Below, piece after piece: positions 41,379 through 47,764 of a stretch of 47,764 bases of DNA. Position numbers and translations under genes: made by a program. Numbering within the stretch: position 1 is the first letter of the stretch; each line of letters starts with the position of its first letter. The DNA is from Candidatus Magasanikiibacteriota bacterium (GTDB taxonomy: Bacteria; Patescibacteriota; Patescibacteriia; Magasanikbacterales; UBA922). Location: assembly GCA_003518365.1 (NCBI GenBank), contig DOYU01000012.1, forward strand, positions 87,251 through 135,014. Reading direction: 5' to 3'. The notes under the pieces are model-generated. The model searched no databases. It was not told where the DNA came from and was given only the letters and a program-made list of their open reading frames with translations.

Positions 41379-41957
41379 ATGAAGCAGTACGAACTTTTGC
41401 TCGTACTTCCTGGTACCATGGACGAGACAACCGTTTCTACTATGGCAGGAGAGGTCAAGGCCGTAGTTGAAAAACACGGTGGAGAACAAATCACCATGCA
41501 AGATCGTGGCAAGAGCCGGTTGGCATACCCGATCCAGCATATCAGATATGGATATTTTCATATCATCCATTTTACTACGGAAAATGGTGCTGTGATTCCA
41601 GAAATTCAAAAGGAATTGTCTCTCTTGCGAGATGTTCTCAGAGCTGTTATTACGACATTTGATCCAAAAATGCGTGCTGAAACGCAAAAAAAACTCGGCC
41701 GCACTCAAGTAGGTCCATTGAAAACACTGTCGAGCGTCTTCGAACGATTTGGTGGTGACACAAAGACTTCTGAAAGCGAAGAAGAAAAACCTGTAAGAAA
41801 AGAAAAAGAAGAGGTCTCAGAGGAAAAAAGCACCCCAGAAGAACCTGTAGCAATACCTGAGGAGAAGGCTCCTGTCGAAGAGGTAGAACCAATTGCAATG
41901 GAAGACATTGATAAAAAGTTGGATCAGCTTCTTGAAGATGATCTCAAGCAAGTGTAA
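41379..41957 (+). CDS. rpsF: 30S ribosomal protein S6 with long acidic tail
   Basis: 192 residues. The first 100 are standard S6: MKQYELLLVLPGTMDETTVS, AYPIQHIRYGYFHIIHFTTE and EIQKELSLLRDVLRAVITTF. A further 90 residues form a charged, disordered region rich in Glu, Lys and Pro ending KKLDQLLEDDLKQV. S6 pairs with S18 (rpsR, same operon) on the 30S platform. The extension is typical of CPR ribosomal proteins and may bind partners. Confidence 0.95.
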   Translation: MKQYELLLVLPGTMDETTVSTMAGEVKAVVEKHGGEQITMQDRGKSRLAYPIQHIRYGYFHIIHFTTENGAVIPEIQKELSLLRDVLRAVITTFDPKMRAETQKKLGRTQVGPLKTLSSVFERFGGDTKTSESEEEKPVRKEKEEVSEEKSTPEEPVAIPEEKAPVEEVEPIAMEDIDKKLDQLLEDDLKQV

Positions 41958-41991
41958 GATATAGATAGTATACTTTTAATCACACGTCTCT

Positions 41992-42432
41992 ATGGATCTC
42001 AATCGCGCAACCATCCTCGGGCGACTTACCCGAGACCCTGAACTCCGCTCCACGACGAGCGGCAAAACTGTAGCAACGCTCAGCGTGGCTACAAATCGTG
42101 TCTGGTCTGACCAATCTGGTCAAAAACAGGAACAATCTGAATTTCACAACTGTGTTCTCTGGGGAAAACTTGCCGATATTGCAGGGCAATACCTTAGTAA
42201 AGGACGCCGCGTATATGTCGAAGGACGTATTCAGACTCGCGACTGGACAGGAAATGATGGAGTAAAGCGATATCGTACAGAAATTGTAGGAGACAACCTC
42301 ATCATGCTCGACGGGCCTCGTGGTGCAGCAGGCGCACCCTCTTCAGGATCCGGCGGCAGTGATGATAGTCATCCGCCAATGGATGACACCGATGTTTCAG
42401 ATGAGATCAAAGTAGAAGACATTCCATTCTAA
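41992..42432 (+). CDS. ssb: Single-stranded DNA-binding protein
   Basis: 146 residues: an OB fold (MDLNRATILGRLTRDPELRS; FHNCVLWGKLADIAGQYLSK; YVEGRIQTRDWTGNDGVKRY), then a Gly/Ser-rich linker and the acidic tip EDIPF that recruits repair and replication proteins. It is placed between rpsF and rpsR as in most bacteria. Confidence 0.96.
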   Translation: MDLNRATILGRLTRDPELRSTTSGKTVATLSVATNRVWSDQSGQKQEQSEFHNCVLWGKLADIAGQYLSKGRRVYVEGRIQTRDWTGNDGVKRYRTEIVGDNLIMLDGPRGAAGAPSSGSGGSDDSHPPMDDTDVSDEIKVEDIPF

Positions 42433-42439
42433 GCTTCCT

Positions 42440-42688
42440 ATGCAGCAACGACAACAACAACGACAGGATAAACCCAGAAAACAAGTGAAACGATATTGTT
42501 TTTTCCGGGCAAATGATATCCAAGACGTAGATTACAAGGATATCGAGACACTTCGTCGATTTCTTTCTTCAAATATGAAGATCAAACCTCGACGAAAGAC
42601 TGGGCTTTCTGCAAAATATCAACGCAAGGTAGCCAAAGCTATCAAGCAAGCACGCATTGCAGGACTCCTCGGATTTACTGCAAAGTAA
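42440..42688 (+). CDS. rpsR: 30S ribosomal protein S18
   Basis: 82 residues. RYCFFRANDIQDVDYKDIET, then LRRFLSSNMKIKPRRKTGLS and KYQRKVAKAIKQARIAGLLG are the S18 core. The Gln/Arg-rich N-terminus is normal. It is the last gene of the operon, 7 bp after ssb, and ends at a terminator. Confidence 0.95.
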   Translation: MQQRQQQRQDKPRKQVKRYCFFRANDIQDVDYKDIETLRRFLSSNMKIKPRRKTGLSAKYQRKVAKAIKQARIAGLLGFTAK

Positions 42689-42708
42689 CTTGTCTCAATT
42701 CATACATA

Positions 42709-42735
42709 AAAAACATCCTCTATGAGGATGTTTTT
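42709..42735 (+). terminator. Terminator of rpsF-ssb-rpsR
   Basis: AAAACATCCTC-TAT-GAGGATGTTTTT. Confidence 0.88.
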
Positions 42736-42958
42736 GTTGTAGGTGATGAATGTGTGCTCATTGTAGAATAATCTCAACAAGTCGGTAGTGATACCAGGGT
42801 CCGGATGGCGTACGTAGCGAGGGGTCGCTATGTATCCATCCGGACCTTGGTGGGGGCGCCTTGTCAGCGGAGTTGCCTCAACGCTAAGGCGCTTGCGTCA
42901 CGGCGAGATGCCGCGACCCGTGTTCAAAAGCCAGAACACGGTTGGCGGGTTGTACTGG

Positions 42959-43063
42959 CTAACCCGGGTTATGTTTCCTCTGGGAGGACCGCGAGAGGTT
43001 CTGACCGCTGTGGCGCTGGTGCTGGTAGGCGCGGGGCGAGCGGTTGTTCATGCAGGGGTGCAT
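42959..43063 (-). CDS. 34-codon SD-led ORF in island F
   Basis: ATG 43063 with GAGGAG 7 bases upstream. The product is MHPCMNNRSPRAYQHQRHSG, then QNLSRSSQRKHNPG, basic and low in hydrophobics. The SD and composition resemble island E. It may be a true microprotein or only part of the RNA. Confidence 0.35.
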   Translation of the reverse strand: MHPCMNNRSPRAYQHQRHSGQNLSRSSQRKHNPG

Positions 43064-43090
43064 GGTGGGCTCCTCGTCAGGGGAAAAAAG

Positions 43091-43108
43091 AAAAAAAGGC
43101 ACTGTGCC
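43091..43108 (-). terminator. Early terminator/attenuator in the island F leader
   Basis: GGCAC-A-GTGCC followed by seven T on minus, 28 nt before the SD of the small ORF. Confidence 0.5.
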
Positions 43109-43124
43109 TCCTTTCTTTATATAA

Positions 43125-43153
43125 ACTATACACGTAGTTACCTGACAGATCAA
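43125..43153 (-). promoter_or_regulatory. Promoter of island F
   Basis: On minus: TTGATC, 17 bp, TATAGT. The remaining gap to 43330 holds only AT-rich DNA and a TATACT near 43261. Confidence 0.7.
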
Positions 43154-43330
43154 ATATGTATGTAATGCACGATGTGGACAGCATGTTATAAAAAAATATA
43201 ATTTTTGCACTATCCACTATGCACATGTACCCACGCGATGAAATTGTTTTAAAATTGTGATATACTTTGCACATAATATTTGTTACACGTTGGCGGTTTG
43301 TTTTATCACAAACAGGTCGAGGAGAAACAT

Positions 43331-46300
43331 ATGGAAGATATACAATCATCTACACCTGCTTTGCCTGTGCTGCGCCAAGGTGAACAATACTGGATATGGC
43401 ACGGCATGTTTAATTCATACAAAAGTTTGCGTGCAGAAACAACACAGAAGACTGATAAAAAAAGACTTGCCTATTTAAAAAAACAAATCATAGCCCATTA
43501 TTTTAAAAACTTTTTTCTTTTTCCCATTTGGTTTGTGAGATTTCTCACACCTTCATACATGAAGGGGGATGTGAACCTGTGGACAAATGTAAAGGCAATT
43601 ACGGTGAGAAAAGAATTCAAACCACTTCGACTCGCAATACTATCTCAAGTAGTATTTTTATTTTTGATTGTACAACTCGGGATTACTGTATTTTACAAGC
43701 ATTCGACACCGGCACTTGCCACCGGGGATGCCTTTACCCAGGAGAGCTGGAGTGGAGGAGCCACAACGACCGTGACAGGACTGCATCCAGGAGACGCGAC
43801 AGGATGGACAAACTATTACAGCGCGTCTTCTACTATTTCAGCAAGTACCGATGTCCGCCTTGCCGCACAGAGTCTGAGCACGATAGAGACCAGTAGTGCG
43901 GACTTTACTGCCGGCACGCATTCAGCAACAATTGTGAGTAGTAATAGTGTGATGTTGAGTGAGGAACCTGTGGCAAATACAACAGCGTATACCGCGACCG
44001 GAACGGCATCATGGGTAGTCCCTGATGGAGTTGATTCTGTTGTCGTCGATGTCAGTGGATCTCAGGGAAGTGCTAATATGAGCTATTACTCTGATGCTGG
44101 TGGAAAAGGAGGACGAGTACAAGCAACATATCCTGTATCCGCAGGACAGACGCTATACATATATGTCGGCGAACGACTACCCATGTACACATATGGTGTA
44201 ACTGCATTTAACGGAGGAGGTTCTGGAGGAAGCAATGGTGGAGCAGGAGGTGGAGCTTCTGATATTCGACTGGGTGGCACGGCATTAACCGATCGTGTCA
44301 TTGTAGGTGCTGGAGGTGGTGGAGGTTCTTATGATTCTGGGCCTTCGGGATATGGGGGATACCCAGATGGAATGACTGGTCGCTGTATAGTTGGATATGC
44401 TGGAGGAGGAACTCAAAGTAGTGGTGGAGCTGGTGGAGCTGGAGTAAATGGTGGACCTGCTGCTGGATCAGGTTCTTTGGGACAAGGTGGTTATGGTGGA
44501 AGCCGTGGAGGCGGAGGAGGTGGAGGATATTATGGAGGTGGAGGTTGTAATTATGGAGGTGGAGCAGGCGGAAGTAGTTTTGCTGATCCTAATGCAACAG
44601 ACGTTACATATACGAACGACTATAGAAGTGGGAGTGGTCAAGTAAGTGTCACCTACTATACTCCCGCCCCTGTCACGACCTACTACTCTAGTGGGACCTT
44701 TATATCAGACGTAATTGCCCTCGAAGTGCACGGCGGTTTTACCACACTCAATTACACCGCAACTCTCAATGGACAAACATTGACGATGTACGTTCGCGCA
44801 GGCGATAGCAGTGACACAAGTGATGGATCGTGGACCTCTTGGACATCAGCTGTCAGCAACGGCGGAAGCATCAGTAGCCTCGGTATTCATAGATACGTGC
44901 AATACAAAGCCGTGCTGTCCACAAATAATACCGGTGTGAGTCCAAGCATCGACGATGTCACGATCAACTACCAAAAATACATGGACGGTGAGCTCATCGG
45001 CACTCCGTTTAACACGACTGACAATGACAACATGATGTCTTCATTGTCTTGGACAGCCTCAACAACGGCAAATGATAGTATAAAATTTCAGCTACGAAGC
45101 GCACCAGATGGCACGACATGGTCCGACTGGATGGGAACTGATGGAACGAGTGATACATACTTTACCGCGGCAGACGGTTCTGACGCTATACCAGATGCAC
45201 TCACGGATGGTGTAAATGATAAATGGATTCAATACAAAGCAATATTCTCAAGTACTGGTGTAAGTACGCCAGTGCTTCGTGGTATCACGATAGGATATAT
45301 TCTCAACGCTGCACCAGAGGTACAAAATGTCACTGCGAGCCAAAATTCTGATGGCAGTGTGAGTATTACCTATGAAGTGCGTGACACCGATACTATCAAT
45401 GGGACGATTTTACCCACCTTTCAGTATCTCGATGTCAACGGCGCATGGCAGACTGCATCAACATTTTCTTCTGGCGCAACCTCGACAAAAGTTGCTAACA
45501 CGGAAGATACGAGTGCGTATACGGAATATTCGCTCATCTGGTATCCAAAAGGAGACTATGATGAACAGTATGTAGCTGCAAGTAATATTCGTGTTACCGT
45601 GGATGATAGTGAATCTGCAAATAACACTGGATATGGTGATTCCAACGATTTTGTCCTTGACACAGCAGCACCGCAAAAGGTCAGCTTTGGTATCGATGCG
45701 CGAAGTGATCAAAATATAAACATCACGCTCGAGGCGAGTGACGATACGATGGTGGGAATCCTTATGAAACTTTCCAACGCGAGTGATTTGAGTGCTGACG
45801 GCGTCAATGCATCATCTGGAGTTTGGATGGCGTATGATACAGACTTGGTGTGGGCATTCAATGCAAATCCTGCGACCGTGTACTACCAATTTCAGGATGC
45901 TACAGGAAATACAAGCACCCTATATTCTACTGCCGCTCCAAGTATTCCACAGAATATAGTATACATAGATATTTCGAACGCAGAGACGAGTGAACTTCAG
46001 GAATTCATTGCATGGGAGACTGTAGCAAGTAGCAGCCCAGGATTCAAACAATATAATATATCTCGGTCGACGGATGGTGAAACATTTAGCCTTCTCGATA
46101 CACAAACCGATCGTACCATTAACTATTATATAGATTCTGCATTGGTGGCAGATACCACCTATTATTATAAAGTAGCTGCGCAAGATAATGATGATAACAT
46201 TTCAAATTATTCAAACATTCTCAGTGATATCCCAGATGGACAGGGAGGAAGTGATTTTACGGCTCCGGCTGTGACCAATGTTGCAGTAAGTAATATCGGT

Positions 46301-47764
46301 CCGCAGACAGTCACCATCACGTGGGATACAAACGAACCGGCAGATTCTACCGTGGAATATATGACGAACACTGGAGGGGAATTTACTGATGCCGACAGTG
46401 TTGGGATCGCAAGTATGCTTGATACAGCCGACGGTCTTGGACAACATCATATTGTGCTTACTGATCTCACGCCAAGTACCACATATTATTTTCAAATAAA
46501 ATCCACAGATCCGAGTACAAATCTTCGAGTAAGCAAAGAAGCTGATGATGGCTATTCTTTTACCACAGTGTCTGGACCTGTGATATCAGATATTGTTGTA
46601 TCATCTATTGCCAATCAGACAGCAACGATCGAATGGGAAACAGATCTTATGGACTCTTCCTATGTGTACTATTCCACGAGCAGCCTGTTTGGTACCTATG
46701 CTCAGGTAGGATCTGACACTCCGGCTTGGTCTCATAGTGAAACGCTGACAGGACTCGAGTCTGATACGGAATATTACTACTATGTACAGTCAGGTATTGC
46801 TGTCGACAAGCATGTCGTAAACGGTGAAATTGCATATTACAATTTCATCACGACCAATGACACTACCGCGCCACAAATCACATTTCATTCTGAAAACGAT
46901 ATCAGTGGCTTGAGTGACACAGGAGCAATTATTTCTTGGAGTACCGATGAGTCAGCGACCTCGACGCTGGAGTTGGGGACCAGTACTGCCTATGGGATAA
47001 CCTATACAAACGATCAGTATAATACAAATCATACACAAGCATTGAACGATCTTACGCTCGGGACTACCTATTATGTCCGACTGAGAAATATGGATCAAAA
47101 TCAAAATATATCCTCATCGACAGAGTTCACATTTACCACAACGGATAGTACAGATATCACAGCGCCAGTCATTGTAAGCGCCACTACTACTCTTGTCACT
47201 GATGTCACGGCAGTCATCACTTGGGGGACCGATGAAGGCAGTAGTAGCCAGGTTCTCTATGGTACGAGTGCGAGCGAATTGACGCTTGAAACCACAAATG
47301 ACACCACCAGTAATGTGAATCATACCGTTGTTATTTCTGATCTTACGGCAAGCACAAAATACTACTATATAGTCAAATCTGCTGATGCAAACGGCAACGT
47401 CACGACCTCCACTCCAGTACAATCATTTACCACACTGCAAGAACTTTCAGAAGAAGATGTTATTGTGTTGCGAGAAGAAGAGGCATATCAAGAAGGATAT
47501 GAATCTGTTCAGCCCGCAGTCACCCAAATCGTGTATGTAAATTCTGATACACATGCTCCGACCATCTCAGATCCTGTGGTAACACCAGTATCCAAAACAA
47601 GTGTTACCATCAGTTGGACAGCCGATGAAGCCTCTGATGGAGTGGTTGAGTATAGTGCACAGGAATCACAATATGAACGAACCATTGTCGAACTTCCTCT
47701 GTCAGATAAAAAGGAACATATTGTGACGCTCTCTCAGTTGGCTCCCCTCCGAACATACTATTAC
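43331..47764 (+). CDS. Giant cell-surface protein with ALK-type glycine-rich and Fn3-like domains, runs off the window
   Basis: ATG 43331 follows GAGGAG by 7 bases; the frame is open for 1478 codons to the edge. A basic cytoplasmic N-terminus (1-100), one membrane helix (LAILSQVVFLFLIVQLGITV, 101-120) with ALA at 128-130 as a possible cleavage site. At about 215-435 a glycine-rich domain with GGGASDIRLGG and DRVIVGAGGGGG matches the pattern of the ALK/LTK Gly_rich family (PF12810). Next come strand-rich modules with WTSWTSAV and WSDWMG, then, from about 865, tandem fibronectin-III-like repeats (TVTITWDTNEPADSTVEY; ITWGTDEGSSSQVLYGT). The end is missing. It likely mediates attachment to a host cell or surface. 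Confidence 0.88.
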   Translation, partial: MEDIQSSTPALPVLRQGEQYWIWHGMFNSYKSLRAETTQKTDKKRLAYLKKQIIAHYFKNFFLFPIWFVRFLTPSYMKGDVNLWTNVKAITVRKEFKPLRLAILSQVVFLFLIVQLGITVFYKHSTPALATGDAFTQESWSGGATTTVTGLHPGDATGWTNYYSASSTISASTDVRLAAQSLSTIETSSADFTAGTHSATIVSSNSVMLSEEPVANTTAYTATGTASWVVPDGVDSVVVDVSGSQGSANMSYYSDAGGKGGRVQATYPVSAGQTLYIYVGERLPMYTYGVTAFNGGGSGGSNGGAGGGASDIRLGGTALTDRVIVGAGGGGGSYDSGPSGYGGYPDGMTGRCIVGYAGGGTQSSGGAGGAGVNGGPAAGSGSLGQGGYGGSRGGGGGGGYYGGGGCNYGGGAGGSSFADPNATDVTYTNDYRSGSGQVSVTYYTPAPVTTYYSSGTFISDVIALEVHGGFTTLNYTATLNGQTLTMYVRAGDSSDTSDGSWTSWTSAVSNGGSISSLGIHRYVQYKAVLSTNNTGVSPSIDDVTINYQKYMDGELIGTPFNTTDNDNMMSSLSWTASTTANDSIKFQLRSAPDGTTWSDWMGTDGTSDTYFTAADGSDAIPDALTDGVNDKWIQYKAIFSSTGVSTPVLRGITIGYILNAAPEVQNVTASQNSDGSVSITYEVRDTDTINGTILPTFQYLDVNGAWQTASTFSSGATSTKVANTEDTSAYTEYSLIWYPKGDYDEQYVAASNIRVTVDDSESANNTGYGDSNDFVLDTAAPQKVSFGIDARSDQNINITLEASDDTMVGILMKLSNASDLSADGVNASSGVWMAYDTDLVWAFNANPATVYYQFQDATGNTSTLYSTAAPSIPQNIVYIDISNAETSELQEFIAWETVASSSPGFKQYNISRSTDGETFSLLDTQTDRTINYYIDSALVADTTYYYKVAAQDNDDNISNYSNILSDIPDGQGGSDFTAPAVTNVAVSNIGPQTVTITWDTNEPADSTVEYMTNTGGEFTDADSVGIASMLDTADGLGQHHIVLTDLTPSTTYYFQIKSTDPSTNLRVSKEADDGYSFTTVSGPVISDIVVSSIANQTATIEWETDLMDSSYVYYSTSSLFGTYAQVGSDTPAWSHSETLTGLESDTEYYYYVQSGIAVDKHVVNGEIAYYNFITTNDTTAPQITFHSENDISGLSDTGAIISWSTDESATSTLELGTSTAYGITYTNDQYNTNHTQALNDLTLGTTYYVRLRNMDQNQNISSSTEFTFTTTDSTDITAPVIVSATTTLVTDVTAVITWGTDEGSSSQVLYGTSASELTLETTNDTTSNVNHTVVISDLTASTKYYYIVKSADANGNVTTSTPVQSFTTLQELSEEDVIVLREEEAYQEGYESVQPAVTQIVYVNSDTHAPTISDPVVTPVSKTSVTISWTADEASDGVVEYSAQESQYERTIVELPLSDKKEHIVTLSQLAPLRTYYY

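Larger units (their letters stand above)
42790..43118 (-). ncRNA. GC-rich island F: chain of strong hairpins, candidate structured RNA
   Basis: A promoter at 43125-43153 would give a ~330-nt minus-strand RNA. Its 3' half is a string of near-perfect stems (plus-strand coordinates): GGTCCGGATGG/CCATCCGGACC with inner TACGTAGCGA-GGGG-TCGCTATGTA (42798-42846); GCGCCTT/AAGGCGC with an inner stem (42856-42892); GTC-CGGC/GCCG-GAC (42897-42917); CCGTGTTC/GAACACGG (42918-42941). A hairpin with seven T (43091-43108) near its 5' end could stop most transcription early. No long ORF in the island looks real. It could also be DNA-level structure such as a recombination site. Confidence 0.45.

Noticed and set aside
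42805..43165. Plus-strand ORFs of 110 and 111 residues in island F
   Set aside because: No SD, no plausible protein composition, and they run through hairpins and a minus-strand terminator.
43528..44645. ORFs of 122 and 65 residues on plus
   Set aside because: They are out-of-frame shadows of the giant surface protein, the second caused by glycine-codon bias.

Overview
The gene content points to a Patescibacteria/CPR bacterium, probably of the Parcubacteria type. Genes are compact and mostly lack Shine-Dalgarno (SD) sequences. TTGACA-N17-TATA(G/C)T promoters and intrinsic terminators can be read by eye. There is a type IV pilus cluster (pilB-pilC-pilM-pilN-pilO), a DksA/TraR-like zinc finger next to lspA, a TrmB regulator, a TRM11-like methylase and a giant Fn3-rich surface protein. 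No tool was run, so family calls rest on motifs read in the translations.

Layout. 1-1.6 kb: a TPP enzyme cut by the window edge and a small cysteine-rich ORF. 1.7-2.4 kb: no protein gene, but a promoter, five hairpins and a terminator define a ~350-nt structured RNA of unknown family. 2.4-10 kb: dksA-like, lspA, rpsT, holA, DUF1003, NDH-2, DoxX and polA. 10-12.5 kb: a lipoprotein, tRNA-Cys preceded by a broken tRNA copy, an orphan gene and a 3D-domain protein. 12.6-19.8 kb: PBP1A, then the replication origin region (dnaN and dnaA on minus, rpmH-rnpA-yidD on plus) with identical 18-bp double DnaA-box repeats on both sides of dnaA. 19.8-31 kb: trigger factor, M23 peptidase, ComM, RmuC, TrmB and tRNA-Arg, with a GC-rich single-gene island in most intergenic gaps. 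A cluster of three parS-like 16-mers surrounds tRNA-Arg. 31-34.3 kb: ParB-fold-like, HIT, YchF and VIT1. 34.3-41.2 kb: the type IV pilus operon ending in a methylase. 41.2-42.7 kb: rpsF-ssb-rpsR. 42.8-43.2 kb: a GC-rich hairpin chain. 43.3 kb to the edge: the surface protein.

Three patterns stand out. (1) GC-rich, SD-led solitary genes (19.9, 23.8, 26.0, 28.4, 30.6 and 43.0 kb) sit between host-like promoters and terminators. They look foreign in composition but are wired for expression; one, a secreted beta-barrel-like protein, diverges from trmB across a clear multi-dyad operator. (2) AT-rich palindromes, different at each locus, end within about 10 nt of the start codon of ndh, rnpA, yidD, yggU and pilC. 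One of them exists as a 36-nt exact inverted copy 1.7 kb away. (3) Short GC palindromes of the type TCCCG-N-CGGGA recur in RNA leaders, a broken tRNA, the structured RNA and inside coding genes. The pilus motor, ComM and SSB fit DNA uptake, which would be a natural route for the islands, but that link is inference.
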